From positions 62,001 to 126,000 of the forward strand of contig NZ_PJRO01000008.1 of assembly GCF_002858745.1 (NCBI RefSeq): DNA of 64,000 bases. The letters are read 5' to 3'. This document shows, one piece after another, positions 24,437 to 34,850 of this stretch; the stretch's first letter is position 1; every line of letters begins with the position of its first letter. A program made the position numbers and the translations under genes. The notes under the pieces are model-generated. The model saw only the letters and a program-made list of their open reading frames with translations. It ran no database searches and had not been told where the DNA came from. This DNA is from Mesorhizobium loti (GTDB taxonomy: Bacteria > Pseudomonadota > Alphaproteobacteria > Rhizobiales > Rhizobiaceae).

Positions 24437-25594
24437 CTAGTCTTTCATTGATTGTTCACGCAGCGAGTCGGCGAGCAGGTTCAATCCCAGCACGAACGAC
24501 ATCAGTGCAATCGTCGGCGGCAATGCTGGGTGGATGAAGGAGCGCAGCAAGCGGCTGGCGTCCTTGATCGCCGTTCCCCAGTCTGGGCTTTCCGGCGCGA
24601 GACCGAGACCAAAATAGCCCAGGGTACCAAGTAGGATGGTCGTGTAGCCGATGCGCAGACACGCATCGACGATCAGCGGTCCGCGCGCATTGGGCAGGAT
24701 TTCCCAAAGCATGATGTACCAGGGTGTCTCGCCGCGTGTCTGGGCTGCCGCCACATAGTCGCGCGTCTTGATGTCCATGGTCAGGCCGCGAACGATACGG
24801 AACACACCGGGCGAGGACGCGAACACCACCGCCACGAAGATGTTGAGCTGGTTCGGCTCGATGTGGACGATCCTCAATGGATCGGCGTCGAACACCAGGC
24901 CGGCATAGATCCAGCCGCCGATAACCAGGGTCAACCCGAGCAGCAGATAGATCCGGTCGGGCCGGTTCTTGTAGCGGGTCCAGAACAGCGCGGAGAAGAA
25001 GATGATCGGAAACAGGAAGAACAATCCCGCCATCGCGTAAGGGATCGGCGTGTCCATGATACCCGGCGTGACCAGAAGGTAGAACAGCAGGATCACCGGG
25101 AAAGCCAGCACAAGGTTGGCCAGGAACGACAGTATGGTGTCGATCTTGCCGCCGTAGTAGCCTGCCGGCAGGCCGAGTGTGATGCCGACCATCAGCGCGA
25201 AGCCGGTGGCAGCGGGCGCAATGATCAGCACGATCTGGCTGCCATAGACCATGCGCGAGAAGATATCGCGCGCCAGCTTGTCGCCACCAAACAGGTATAC
25301 ACCCTTGGAGGCGGGCTCGATGGCTCCGGGCAAAACGTCCTTCATCACCGGTATCTGGCTGAGCGGATCGAACGGCGCGATGGTCGAGGCGAAAATCGCC
25401 GTGAACAGCCAGAACAGGCAGATGACGACACCGGCTATGCCGACGCCGCTGTCGAAGAGCTGGCCGTAGAGGCCAAGCCGTTTCTTGTAGGCGAAGCTGG
25501 CGCCCAGCACGATGGCCAGCCCCAGCCAGACCGGCCAGAACCGCACCAGCACGCCGACGATGATGTTGAAGGCCCCGATAAATTCGATCTGCAT
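24437..25594 (-). CDS. Dipeptide/oligopeptide ABC transporter permease (OppC/DppC type)
   Basis: The 385-residue protein has an N-terminal membrane segment, a periplasmic stretch with FDPLSQIPVMKDVLPGAIEP, and the GGDKLARDIFSRMVYGSQIV motif that opens OppC/DppC permease domains. The EAA loop is near YVAAAQTRGETPWYIM. It is longer than usual (about 300 residues) because of an extra membrane-rich insertion (LFFLFPIIFFSALFWTRYKN and following helices). The insertion is within frame and not a sequencing join. It is encoded 12 bases after the OppB-type permease, and its stop sits 14 bases before the ATPase start, so it belongs to one transporter operon. Confidence 0.9.
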   Translation of the reverse strand: MQIEFIGAFNIIVGVLVRFWPVWLGLAIVLGASFAYKKRLGLYGQLFDSGVGIAGVVICLFWLFTAIFASTIAPFDPLSQIPVMKDVLPGAIEPASKGVYLFGGDKLARDIFSRMVYGSQIVLIIAPAATGFALMVGITLGLPAGYYGGKIDTILSFLANLVLAFPVILLFYLLVTPGIMDTPIPYAMAGLFFLFPIIFFSALFWTRYKNRPDRIYLLLGLTLVIGGWIYAGLVFDADPLRIVHIEPNQLNIFVAVVFASSPGVFRIVRGLTMDIKTRDYVAAAQTRGETPWYIMLWEILPNARGPLIVDACLRIGYTTILLGTLGYFGLGLAPESPDWGTAIKDASRLLRSFIHPALPPTIALMSFVLGLNLLADSLREQSMKD

Positions 25595-25606
25595 CGCTCG
25601 CCCTCC

Positions 25607-26641
25607 CTACTGCACGCGGATGCGCGGATTGAGATATGCATAGCCGACATCGGAGATCAGCTGGGTGATCAGGACGATGAACACCGAGACCAGCGAGCAG
25701 CCGAGCAGAAGGTCGATGTCATTGTTGCCGGCAGCTTCCACCAGCGTGTAGCCAAAGCCCTGGTAGCGGAACATCGTCTCGACGATGACGACGCCGGTCA
25801 GCAGCCAAGGGAACTGCAGCATGATGACGGTGAACGGCGCAATCAGTGCGTTGCGCAGCGCATGCTTGATGACCACGTTGGAAAAGGACAGGCCCTTCAG
25901 CCGCGCCGTGCGGATATATTGCTGCGTCATTACCTCGACCATCGAGGCGCGCGTCATGCGTGCAATGTAGCCGATGCCATAGATCGCAAGTGTGATCACC
26001 GGAAGCGTGAAATTATAGAAGGTGATGCCTTGCGCCGCGGACGCTGCCGAACCGTTCAGCCAGCCGAGCCAGGACGCGAAGATGACGGTGAAGATGACAC
26101 CCGAGACATATTCAGGCGTGGCTGTCGTCGCGATGGATGCGACAGATAATATTCGATCGGTGCGCGAGCCTTCCCGCATGCCGGCGAGGATGCCGATGAG
26201 CAGTGACACCGGCACCATCACCACCAGCACCCAGAACATCAGAATGCCTGTCGCCCGCAGTGCCGGAAAAAGCTTTGCAGCAACTGTGGTTTTGAATTTG
26301 GTCGAACAGCCGAAATTACCCTGCAGCACCCCGGAATAAGCCGGCTCGATCGGATCGTCGCAGAAGGAGAAGCGCTGCGAGGCCTTTCCGGTCGTCGCAT
26401 CGACGATCGGCTCCATCTTCAGCACGCCGAGCCAATGGCCATAACGGACGAAGAAATTCTGCCGGTAGCCATGATTGACCAACCAGCTTTCCAGTTGTTC
26501 TGGCGGCGTGTGCATCTCGGTCTGGCTGATCGCCAGCTTTTTCAGATTGGGCTCGAGATTCACCAGGAAGAAAACGACCAGCGTCAGGCACAGCATGGTC
26601 AGAAGAATTGTGCCGATACGTCTGGCTATAAATGAGAGCAT
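25607..26641 (-). CDS. Dipeptide/oligopeptide ABC transporter permease (OppB/DppB type)
   Basis: The 344-residue protein begins with MLSFIARRIGTILLTMLCLTLVVFFLVNLEP, the classical OppB N terminus. It ends with the GFGYTLVEAAGNNDIDLLLGCSLVSVFIVLITQLISDVGYAYLNPRIR helix pair. The EAA loop lies in QQYIRTARLKGLSFSNVVIKHALRNALI. It forms the inner-membrane channel with the OppC-type partner. Gene order binding protein, OppB, OppC, ATPase fusion is standard for this family. Confidence 0.92.
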   Translation of the reverse strand: MLSFIARRIGTILLTMLCLTLVVFFLVNLEPNLKKLAISQTEMHTPPEQLESWLVNHGYRQNFFVRYGHWLGVLKMEPIVDATTGKASQRFSFCDDPIEPAYSGVLQGNFGCSTKFKTTVAAKLFPALRATGILMFWVLVVMVPVSLLIGILAGMREGSRTDRILSVASIATTATPEYVSGVIFTVIFASWLGWLNGSAASAAQGITFYNFTLPVITLAIYGIGYIARMTRASMVEVMTQQYIRTARLKGLSFSNVVIKHALRNALIAPFTVIMLQFPWLLTGVVIVETMFRYQGFGYTLVEAAGNNDIDLLLGCSLVSVFIVLITQLISDVGYAYLNPRIRVQ

Positions 26642-26790
26642 TGCGTCCCCCTGCCGGCCGGGTTGGGGTCAGAAGCGATCAACCCTGTTTCAAAAATCTT
26701 TTGTGATTTAGGGCCGTTGCGACAAGGGGCGCCGCGCCGGCGATGCCACGGGCACGAGACAACCGTCTCCCGTGCCCGTTGAACGAATAA

Positions 26791-28446
26791 TCAAGCCTGC
26801 TCGAGCCAGACCTTGCCGAAGTCGTGCTCGTAGGTGGGGTGCATGGAGTGGTTCTTCACCTCGGGCTTGATGTTGATGTAGAGCTTGCGCCAGTAAGGCT
26901 GGATAATGATTCCGGAATCCTGCAGCGTCTGCTCGATATCCTTCATCACCGCCTTGCGCTTCTCGGCATCGGCGATCGACAGCGCCTCGTTCACCTTCTT
27001 GTCGAAATCCGGGTTGGCGTAGGCCGTTTCGTTCCAGGCTTCGCCGGTGCGATAGGCGATGGCGATGACCTGAATACCCAGCGGACGCATGTTCCAGTTG
27101 GTTTCCGAGAACGGATACTTCGTCCAGTCGTTCCAGAAGGTCGAGCTCGGCAGGACCGTGCGCTTCACCTTGATACCAGCCTCGCGCAATTGCGCCGCAA
27201 TCGCGTCGGTGGTGTTCTTGTGATAGTCCTCGTCGTTGCTGATCAACTCGTGCTCGAAGTCGAGCGCGCCGGCTTCCTGCAGCATCTGCTTGGCCTTGGC
27301 GGGGTCGCGCTTGATCTTGGGCAGTTCCACATATTCCGGATGGATCGGCGCAACGTGGTGGTTTTCGCCAGCCGTACCGGCATTGCCGTAACCGAGTTGC
27401 AGGACCGTCGCGTTGTCGACGGCGAGGCACATGGCCTGGCGCACCTTCTGGTCGTCGTAGGGCTTGGCCTTGACGTTGAAACGGGAAACCACGGTAGCGG
27501 CCGTTACCACTTCCGAAGCCGGCGCGCCGACATCGGCAATAATCTTGATGTAGTCGGCTGTCGTTTCGTGGTTGGTATGCACTTCACCCGACTCGAAAGC
27601 CGCAACGGTAGCAGCCGGGTCGGTGCCATAGTCGATGAACTCGACGCCATCGAGCAGTGCCTCGCCGCCCCACCACTTGCCGGTTTCGCGGCGCTTGTAG
27701 ACCACCTTCTGGCCGACATCATACGAGACGAGCTCGAACGGGCCGGTGCCGATCGGGCAGTTCTTGAAGTTGGCGCCCTTCTCGTCGAACGTCTTGTGCA
27801 CGATCAGTGCGGGATAGTCGGTCATGTTGGCAATGATGGCGATATCCGGGCTGGTCAGCTTCAGCTTGACCGTCATGTCGTCGACTTTCTCGACCGACCC
27901 TTCGCGCAGCTTCTTGGTCTTTTCATCGACGAGGCTGCCGAGACGGCCCGGCATCGAGTTGCCTTCCGCGGCCTTGTCGGCCCAGCGGGTCAAATTGTAG
28001 ATCACGTCGTCGGCAGTGAACTTGTCGCCATTGTTCCATTCGACGCCCGGACGCACATGGAGCGTGTACTCCGTGGCATCGTCGTTGATTTCCCACTTTT
28101 CCAGGAGGTACGGCTCGAACGTATATTGCTTGGTGTATTTCACCAGCGGCTCAAGCGACTGCCGCTCGGCATTGGAAATTTCCGACCAGTCGGCGGTGCG
28201 CGGATCCTTGGGATCCTTGACGTTCATCGCCACCTTCAGGACACCGCCCTTTTTCGGCGTTTCCTGAGCCTGGGCCGGCGTCGGCACGGCAATACCCAGC
28301 ATACCGTAGGCCATTGCCGTCGAGGCGCCGAAAATGCTGGCCATCGCCAGGAACTCGCGGCGATCGATGCCGCCTGACTTGGCCTGTTCGGCCATCGCCA
28401 GGATGTGATCCGGAACGCAATCGCCATTGCTCTTATAGATAGTCAT
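26791..28446 (-). CDS. Dipeptide/oligopeptide ABC transporter substrate-binding protein with Tat-type signal
   Basis: The 551-residue protein is an SBP_bac_5 (family 5) solute receptor. The N terminus carries a twin-arginine motif GIDRREFLAMAS (Arg29-Arg30), then a hydrophobic stretch and cleavage near AQAQE, indicating Tat export. The mature body has family landmarks such as VEWNNGDKFTADDVIYNLTRW and CPIGTGPFELVSYD. It is the promoter-proximal gene of the importer operon. A sigma70-like promoter lies in the 289-base upstream gap. The ligand is unknown; peptides or similar small molecules are typical. Confidence 0.92.
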   Translation of the reverse strand: MTIYKSNGDCVPDHILAMAEQAKSGGIDRREFLAMASIFGASTAMAYGMLGIAVPTPAQAQETPKKGGVLKVAMNVKDPKDPRTADWSEISNAERQSLEPLVKYTKQYTFEPYLLEKWEINDDATEYTLHVRPGVEWNNGDKFTADDVIYNLTRWADKAAEGNSMPGRLGSLVDEKTKKLREGSVEKVDDMTVKLKLTSPDIAIIANMTDYPALIVHKTFDEKGANFKNCPIGTGPFELVSYDVGQKVVYKRRETGKWWGGEALLDGVEFIDYGTDPAATVAAFESGEVHTNHETTADYIKIIADVGAPASEVVTAATVVSRFNVKAKPYDDQKVRQAMCLAVDNATVLQLGYGNAGTAGENHHVAPIHPEYVELPKIKRDPAKAKQMLQEAGALDFEHELISNDEDYHKNTTDAIAAQLREAGIKVKRTVLPSSTFWNDWTKYPFSETNWNMRPLGIQVIAIAYRTGEAWNETAYANPDFDKKVNEALSIADAEKRKAVMKDIEQTLQDSGIIIQPYWRKLYINIKPEVKNHSMHPTYEHDFGKVWLEQA

Positions 28447-28478
28447 GACTAGCTCCCATTATTGGCTTTTCGCCTTTT

Positions 28479-28507
28479 AACATTCCGCACCTGACCGCCG
28501 TTGTCAA
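28479..28507 (-). promoter_or_regulatory. Possible sigma70-type promoter of the oligopeptide-type importer operon
   Basis: On the minus strand, TTGACA (complement of 28502-28507) is separated by 17 bases from AATGTT (complement of 28479-28484), about 33 bases before the binding-protein ATG. GGGAGC precedes that ATG. The -35 is perfect and the -10 is weak. The rest of the gap 28508-28735 shows no coding frame or structured RNA that I can recognise. Confidence 0.45.
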
Positions 28508-28735
28508 AGAACGGCCAGCGTGAGAACTCACAGCAAGAGTGCAACTTTGAAATGGGAGCAGTTGGCGCGATAGCGACAATCTTGGCGGAAATTTGCTATC
28601 GGGGGCAAAAAACAGACGGCCGCCGGTTCTGCATAAACCGCGTGCATTTCTGTCATGGTACAATTGGCAGTGCTGCGGCAGCACCAGTTCTACCGCATCG
28701 TCAGTCCACCGGGCCTGCCATACCAGGAGCCGCGC

Positions 28736-31700
28736 CTAGTACTCTTTCTCGTAGAAGATGCCGCCCTTGGCCTCGCCTTCGTCCGAGGCCTCGCCGCGCA
28801 GCTTGATGCCCTTGCCGACGTTGAAATCGATGCGTGCCTTGCCCGAACCCGGCTTCTCGCCCTTCTGGATGTTCAGATAGGTGCGATCGTTGAGGTATTT
28901 GCCGGCCGACACCGCCGTTCCTCCCTGGTCGTCGGTGGTGACGTCGAGATCGTCGACGCCAAGCTTGCCGCGCAGCTTTTCCAGCAGCGAAGTGGAACCA
29001 CCGACACCGCTGAGCTGCGCCGCCGCTTCCGCAAGCTGGGCGATCTGCAGCGGCGACAGGTTGGACATCGACCGGCCGAAGATCAGCCGCGCCAGCACCT
29101 CGTCCTCGGGCAGCGCAGGCACCGAGGAGAACGAGAACTTCGGATTGGTCGCCTCGCCTGAGACGGTGATGTTCACGGTCGCATCCCCAGCGCTCGATTC
29201 CGCCACCATGTTGATGTACGGCACCAGCGAGCCGGAGAACGTCAGTGTGCCTTCGGTGAAGGTCAGCCGCTTGCCGAGGATGGAAAGCCGTCCACGCTGC
29301 AGCGTGAACTTGCCAACCGCCTGCGGCGCGGAGGCTGGCCCGGTCAGGCGCAGGTTGCCGCCGAGTTCGGCATCGAGGCCCCGTCCCATCACGAAGATCT
29401 GGTTGGGCGCATTGACGGTGACGTCGAGCGTCAGCCCGCCGCCTCCACTGCCGCCACTGCTGGCACCGGAAGGACGCAGCGCCTTGTCCTGCGCCTTCAC
29501 CGCAGCCGGCGCATCCTTGCGCTTGATATTCAGGGTCGACAGCGACGTAGGCAGCCGTTCCGGCACAGTGACGACGACCTTGCCGAGATTGATCGTACCC
29601 GCGACCGCCGGCGCCGTCGCCAGCGGTCCCTTGATGGTGAGGTCGCCGCCGAGATTGGCGGTCACGATGCGGCCGTCGGTATAGCGGCCATCGACCAGTT
29701 TGATCGACAGGTCCGCCGGGAACCCCCTGGCCGCATCGATGCCGACAGTGCCGCCAGCCGACAGCGTACCGCGGGTCGACAGTGTGCCGGTCAGCCGGTT
29801 GATGGTGGCGATGCCATTGGCCATGCCGATATCGAGGGTGATGTCCTTGACCCCAAGCCCGGACTTTGCGTCTAGGACTCGCGCCCCGGACGAGCGCACA
29901 GAACCAGAGATAACCGGTTTGCTGGCGGGGCCGCGCACCTGCACCGAGACATTGGCGCCGCCGGTCAGCGAAAGCCCCTGCTCAGCCAGCTTGCGCGCCA
30001 GGAGTTCGAACGGCACGTTGCCGACAATGTCGACCGACAGGTTTGGCGTCCCGGCAGTGGTCACCGAACCACCACCCTTCAGCGCCAGCCCGGCGCCACC
30101 GCCGATATCGGCATTGAAGGTGAGTTTGTTGGCCGCGAAGGTGCCGCCGGAGACGATGTTGATGGCGCCGATGCCGGCATCGCGCGTCGCCGCCACGCCA
30201 AGCCCGCTGGCCTTGAGGTTGTAGGTGACCGAGGGCGCTGACGCCGCGCCCGTGACCTTGGCTGTGCCGGACACGGTGCCGGCGGCGCCGAGCCCTGGCG
30301 AGAACGTATTGGCCGCGGCCACCGGAAGATTGGCCAGGGACACATCGATGTCGAGAGTCTTGCCCGCCGTGCCGGTGATCGTCGCACGGCCGCTATCGAC
30401 ACCAACGACCAGCTTCTGGATCGTCGTCGTGCCGTTGGCAACGGTAATGGTCGAAAGCTCTGGAACCACCGCCTTGAGGCCACGGATCACTGCTTGGCCG
30501 GAAGAGAGTTCGAGCGTGGTCACGCCACCGGTCGATTTCACACGGCCAACCGCCTTGGCCGGAATATCCTTGACCGTGGCGCCACCGGAAAAGCCGGTCC
30601 AGTCGCCGTCACGTTTCAGATCGATGGCGATGCCGGTCACGGTCGTCGTGCCGGAGGTGACCGCGTCGGCCCGGACCGTACCGGAGACCGCGGGGGCTGC
30701 TGCATAGTTAGCCACCAGTGCATCGATTGCCACGTTCCTGGCGATCAGATCGCCGCGCTTGACACCCGCCTTGGCCTGCAGCGCCACTTCAGGCACGCCG
30801 TCGCGCTTGGTGAACCGGACGGTGCCGCGTACGTCGCCTTCCGCCTTTTCCAGCGCCAATGCCGCGAGCGGTCCAATGTCGGGCAAGTCGATCGTCACCG
30901 TTCCTTCCGGCAGGAAGGCCTCGTCGAGGATGAGATCACCGGCAATGCCGTTGTTGCCCAGCGCAAGCTTCAGCCCGTCGATACGGCGCTGGCCATTATC
31001 GGTTTTCAGCACCGCCTTGCCCTGAAGCGGTTGCCCGGCGACCGTGGCAGACAATGTGACGTCCGCAGCGGGGTTGGCAACATCGGCCCTGCCGGTTGCC
31101 GAGAGGTTGAGTCCGCTGATCTCGCGCCCAGCGACCTCCAGCTTGTCACCGCTCAACGACACTGAAACATCGGGAGCGACCATGACGCCTTTCGCCGTGA
31201 CCGAAAGGCCGATCGAGCCCTTGGCTTCCTTGGAAAGCAGCGACAGGTCGGCCAAGGCACCCTTGAGCTCGGCAACGATCTGGCCTTCGTGCAGGCTGGC
31301 GCTCCCGCTGGCGGACACGGCGCCGGAGTCCAACGTGATGGAGTCGGCTGTCACCGTGCCCTTGGAATCGCGTCGGATCGCCGCCGACAGCACGGCGCGT
31401 TCGCCGAGTGCCGGTCGCGCGGCAGCGGGCAAGGCCGACGAAGCAGCATCCGCCTTGACGTTCACTTCGATCGACCCGTCAACCAGGCCCATCTTGCCGT
31501 TGAAATCGCCGACAAGCGTGTCCGAACGGATCGAACCGTTGTCGACATTGATGGTTTCCTTGGCAAGGCTGCCGGCAACGTCTGCCCTGATCTTGCCCGC
31601 GATCAGTGGAGCGATGGTGGGGTTATCCAGCCCGATCTTGTCGACCGTCAGCGAACCGGTCATCGGCCCGACCCGGTTGGCAACGTCGAAATTGTCGGAA

Positions 31701-32917
31701 TGGATCGTCAGGTCGATATTCTCGAACTTGGTGACGGTGGTCGTCACCTTGGCCAGCGATGCACCGATGTCGAGCATCGGGGCGCTGCCTTCGCCGAAGG
31801 CGCGCAGCGACGCAGACTTCATCTCGATGTCGATCGGGCTTTCTTTGCTGCCGAGCGCCAGCGGCAATGTCGGGCCGACGGAATTGAACTGCAGCGAGAA
31901 GTCTGTTGCCCCCTTGGGATCCACGTGACCGGCAGCCGTACCGCGCACGGCATCGCTGTTGATCTGCGCCTGCTCGATCTCCACGCCGCCGGTCTTGGTG
32001 GCGGTACCGGTGAAGGCAAAATCCGTCCTGCCGGCGAGCAGCGGCTTGAACCGGTCCGGCAGGAAGCGGGCGAAATCGCCGTCACCCTTCGCCTCGATGC
32101 GATTGCCCTTTTCGGTCTGCTGATTGCGGCCAGTCAGCTGCGTGACCACCTGGCCGTCGACGCTGAAGCTGCCTGTGCCGTTCCAGTCAGCCAGCGAACC
32201 TTTTCCGGCAAGTGTGATATCGACCGATGGATCACCTGGCAATTGCAGCAGGTTGGCGAGGATACCTCCCGCAGGCTCCGACGCCTTCACGTCGAGATCG
32301 AGCTTGTTGTCGGCCGGCGCGAAATCGACGGTCGCGTCGACTGTACCTTGCTTGCCGTCGTTGCGCGCCACGTTTAGCCTAGCGGCCACCGCAAGCGGCG
32401 AAGCGTCGGCCTTCACCGAACCTTTGGCCGCCAATTCCGCGACACCTGCGCCAGCCAGCGCTTCGCCGAGCGCGATATTGGGCAGTTCGATCGCCTTTAT
32501 GTCGAGCGACACCGGCAGACCACCGCCACCCTCTGTGTCGCGCTTCGGCTCGCCCTCGGACACCGGCAGCCGCGCCACCTCGATGCGCCCAACTGCGACA
32601 CGGTCGGCGCTGAATGTCTTTGTCAGCAAGGCAAGCGGCGACCAGTCGACCGCGACCTGGCGCAGCACCAGCCAGGGGCCTTTGCTGTCTTCCAGCACGA
32701 CGTGATCGACCCTCAGCGCGCCCGACCAGATGCCGTCGATGCCGGCAACCGTCACCTTGCTTCCCGGCGAAGAGGCCATCGACGAGATCAGACCGGCGAG
32801 ATTGTCACGACCGCGCTCGGTCGTGGTGAAGACGACCAGTGCTCCCAGTGCGGCCGCGACGACAACCGCCGCCACGTAGAGGAGGATCCGCAGTGCCCGT
32901 TTGAACAACTTTGCCAT
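28736..32917 (-). CDS. tamB: Translocation and assembly module subunit TamB
   Basis: The 1393-residue protein has one N-terminal inner-membrane anchor (about residues 10-32, ILLYVAAVVVAAALGALVVF), a very long beta-rich periplasmic body of repeating AsmA-like strands, and a C-terminal TamB (DUF490) domain ending in a terminal aromatic residue (YEKEY). TamB spans the periplasm and works with TamA in outer-membrane protein insertion and lipid transport. The ATG at 32917 lies 4 bases after the tamA stop. The upstream in-frame region overlaps tamA and is not used. Length is in the normal TamB range. Confidence 0.95.
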   Translation of the reverse strand: MAKLFKRALRILLYVAAVVVAAALGALVVFTTTERGRDNLAGLISSMASSPGSKVTVAGIDGIWSGALRVDHVVLEDSKGPWLVLRQVAVDWSPLALLTKTFSADRVAVGRIEVARLPVSEGEPKRDTEGGGGLPVSLDIKAIELPNIALGEALAGAGVAELAAKGSVKADASPLAVAARLNVARNDGKQGTVDATVDFAPADNKLDLDVKASEPAGGILANLLQLPGDPSVDITLAGKGSLADWNGTGSFSVDGQVVTQLTGRNQQTEKGNRIEAKGDGDFARFLPDRFKPLLAGRTDFAFTGTATKTGGVEIEQAQINSDAVRGTAAGHVDPKGATDFSLQFNSVGPTLPLALGSKESPIDIEMKSASLRAFGEGSAPMLDIGASLAKVTTTVTKFENIDLTIHSDNFDVANRVGPMTGSLTVDKIGLDNPTIAPLIAGKIRADVAGSLAKETINVDNGSIRSDTLVGDFNGKMGLVDGSIEVNVKADAASSALPAAARPALGERAVLSAAIRRDSKGTVTADSITLDSGAVSASGSASLHEGQIVAELKGALADLSLLSKEAKGSIGLSVTAKGVMVAPDVSVSLSGDKLEVAGREISGLNLSATGRADVANPAADVTLSATVAGQPLQGKAVLKTDNGQRRIDGLKLALGNNGIAGDLILDEAFLPEGTVTIDLPDIGPLAALALEKAEGDVRGTVRFTKRDGVPEVALQAKAGVKRGDLIARNVAIDALVANYAAAPAVSGTVRADAVTSGTTTVTGIAIDLKRDGDWTGFSGGATVKDIPAKAVGRVKSTGGVTTLELSSGQAVIRGLKAVVPELSTITVANGTTTIQKLVVGVDSGRATITGTAGKTLDIDVSLANLPVAAANTFSPGLGAAGTVSGTAKVTGAASAPSVTYNLKASGLGVAATRDAGIGAINIVSGGTFAANKLTFNADIGGGAGLALKGGGSVTTAGTPNLSVDIVGNVPFELLARKLAEQGLSLTGGANVSVQVRGPASKPVISGSVRSSGARVLDAKSGLGVKDITLDIGMANGIATINRLTGTLSTRGTLSAGGTVGIDAARGFPADLSIKLVDGRYTDGRIVTANLGGDLTIKGPLATAPAVAGTINLGKVVVTVPERLPTSLSTLNIKRKDAPAAVKAQDKALRPSGASSGGSGGGGLTLDVTVNAPNQIFVMGRGLDAELGGNLRLTGPASAPQAVGKFTLQRGRLSILGKRLTFTEGTLTFSGSLVPYINMVAESSAGDATVNITVSGEATNPKFSFSSVPALPEDEVLARLIFGRSMSNLSPLQIAQLAEAAAQLSGVGGSTSLLEKLRGKLGVDDLDVTTDDQGGTAVSAGKYLNDRTYLNIQKGEKPGSGKARIDFNVGKGIKLRGEASDEGEAKGGIFYEKEY

Positions 32918-32921
32918 ACCG

Positions 32922-34850
32922 TCAGAACGCCTGGCCGATGCCGGCATAGATGCCGAAGCGCGGATCGCCCGGCTCGCGGTTCAACGGTACGGCGCCATCG
33001 ATGCGCAGCGGCCCGAACGGCGTGATGTAGCGCAGGCCGACACCGGCGCCGACCTTTACATTGGAGAAGTCGGGGAACTGCTTGATTGAAACAGTACCGG
33101 CATCGATGAAGGGCACGATGCCGATGGTGTCGGTGATGCCGATGCGCATTTCGGCCGAAGTCTCGAAGTAGGACAGGCCGCCGATCGGCTGGCCGTTAAT
33201 GTCCTTCGGGCCGATGCCCTGATAGGCGTAGCCGCGTACCGAACCGCCGCCGCCCGAGTAGAAGCGCCGGTCGGCCGGAACGTCCTGCAGGCCCGCACCG
33301 ACGATCGAACCGATGGCGGCGCGCCCTGCAAGCACAAAGCGGCCACCGGTGTCGAGCGCCTGATAGGCACTGCCTTCACCGCGCAGCTTCACGAACGTGG
33401 CACCGTTCAGGAGATCGTAGCTCGGCTCGGCATAGGCGAGCAGCCTGAACCCGCTCTTGGGGTTCAGCTTGTTGTCGCGGTTGTCAAAGACATATTGCAG
33501 CGGCACGCTGGCGATCAGGTAGTCGTGCTTGCCGAAGCTGTCGGTGATCTTCGAATAGTCGAGCGAAACTTCAGCCGAGACGGTCTGCCGCTTGTCGAGT
33601 TCATAGGACAGTCCCATGCCGCCCTTGGTCGAGAAACGATCATAGGCGTCGGGGTGTTCATAGACAGTCTTCAGGTTGGCGAAGAACTTCGACGCCGGCC
33701 CGACCACGCCCGGCTTCTCGAACATGATGCCGGTATTGTAGTTCAATTCGCCGATGGCATTGGCGCCGATGCCGCTGATCGCACCTTCGATGCGCAGCTT
33801 CTCGGCCCGACCGAACAGGTTGCGATGGCCCCAATAGCCTTCCAGACCGAGCCCTTCAGTGTTGGAGAAGGTACCGCCGACGCCTAGATAGCGCGGCTTG
33901 CGTTCGCTCACCTCGACATCGATCGGAATGTTGCCGTCGGCGTCGAGCTTGTCACCTTCCTTCAGCGAGACGCTGTTGAAGACTTCGAGACCAAGAAGGC
34001 GATCGCGAGCTTCGTCGATCTGCTTCGGCGAATAGCGCTCACCGCGCTTCAAACCCGTCATGTATTCGGTGAATTCACGGTCTACCGCCTCGGTGCCCTC
34101 GACAGTGGTCTGGCCGATGCCAGCGACCGGACCAGCTTCGACGGTCAGCGTCACGTCGAGGCGCCCATTGTCGTGGTCGGCGACGATCTCACGGTCGGTG
34201 ACCTTGGCGAGCGGCCTGCCCTCATCCCTCAACGCCTTGACCAGCCGTGCTTCGGCTTTCAGCACGGCGCCGGAACTGGCATCGCCGCCCGAGATCAGGC
34301 CGAAGTCGGCACTCGCCATGCCGGCGGCATCGCCCTTCAAGCGGATATCGCCGAGCGTGAATTTCTGGCCGGGTCTTACGGTGATCGTCACCGGAACGGG
34401 TTGTTGTCCCTTGAACTCGGCATCCGGCGGCAGCTCGTCCAGCGACTTGCCGGCAATGGCGATGTCGACGACACCTTCGTAGAGGGCATTTTCGTAGAGT
34501 GCAGCCACCAGTTGCTCACGGTCGCCGCGCGCCTTGGTCATCAGACCGAGCGAACCTGAAACCGGGCGCTCCTCGTCGTTCTTCAGGCTGGAGACACTCT
34601 CCAGTTTTTCCTTGAGGTCGTCATCGGAGTCCGGTGCTTCGATGGTCACCGTATAACGCAAGGGATCGGTGATCGCTTCGTCCGTCTTTTCGTCGGAGCC
34701 CCAGAGCTTGATTCCGAACAATTCGAAAGCCGAAGCGCTACGCCCTTCGATCATGATCGCGGAAACACTGAGCGTCGCCAGAAATAGGGCGCGCGAAAGC
34801 GCACGCCAGGACGTGCCCTCCAGCCAACAGCGCCTTACTTCAACAGGCAT
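32922..34850 (-). CDS. tamA: Translocation and assembly module subunit TamA (BamA-family outer-membrane protein)
   Basis: The 642-residue protein has a signal sequence (cleavage probably near SASAFE, about residue 40). POTRA domains follow (about 65-300, including ITVRPGQKFTLGDIRLKGDA and FTEYMTGLKRGERYSPKQID), then a C-terminal 16-strand barrel ending GIYAGIGQAF with the terminal Phe recognised by the BAM machinery. It contains the GGGGSVRGYAYQGIGP motif of barrel loop 6 (the VRGF-type motif of Omp85 proteins). The ATG at 34850 is chosen over a TTG one codon earlier. It is operonic with tamB. Confidence 0.93.
   Translation of the reverse strand: MPVEVRRCWLEGTSWRALSRALFLATLSVSAIMIEGRSASAFELFGIKLWGSDEKTDEAITDPLRYTVTIEAPDSDDDLKEKLESVSSLKNDEERPVSGSLGLMTKARGDREQLVAALYENALYEGVVDIAIAGKSLDELPPDAEFKGQQPVPVTITVRPGQKFTLGDIRLKGDAAGMASADFGLISGGDASSGAVLKAEARLVKALRDEGRPLAKVTDREIVADHDNGRLDVTLTVEAGPVAGIGQTTVEGTEAVDREFTEYMTGLKRGERYSPKQIDEARDRLLGLEVFNSVSLKEGDKLDADGNIPIDVEVSERKPRYLGVGGTFSNTEGLGLEGYWGHRNLFGRAEKLRIEGAISGIGANAIGELNYNTGIMFEKPGVVGPASKFFANLKTVYEHPDAYDRFSTKGGMGLSYELDKRQTVSAEVSLDYSKITDSFGKHDYLIASVPLQYVFDNRDNKLNPKSGFRLLAYAEPSYDLLNGATFVKLRGEGSAYQALDTGGRFVLAGRAAIGSIVGAGLQDVPADRRFYSGGGGSVRGYAYQGIGPKDINGQPIGGLSYFETSAEMRIGITDTIGIVPFIDAGTVSIKQFPDFSNVKVGAGVGLRYITPFGPLRIDGAVPLNREPGDPRFGIYAGIGQAF

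Noticed and set aside
24900..25090. Possible insertion or assembly join in the OppC-type permease because the protein is longer than usual
   Set aside because: The extra segment is in frame, membrane-helix rich and flanked by normal permease motifs; more likely a genuine insertion of this subfamily.
26824..28377. 517-codon plus-strand open frame opposite the peptide-binding protein
   Set aside because: Antisense shadow; the minus strand encodes a complete family-5 receptor with a Tat signal.
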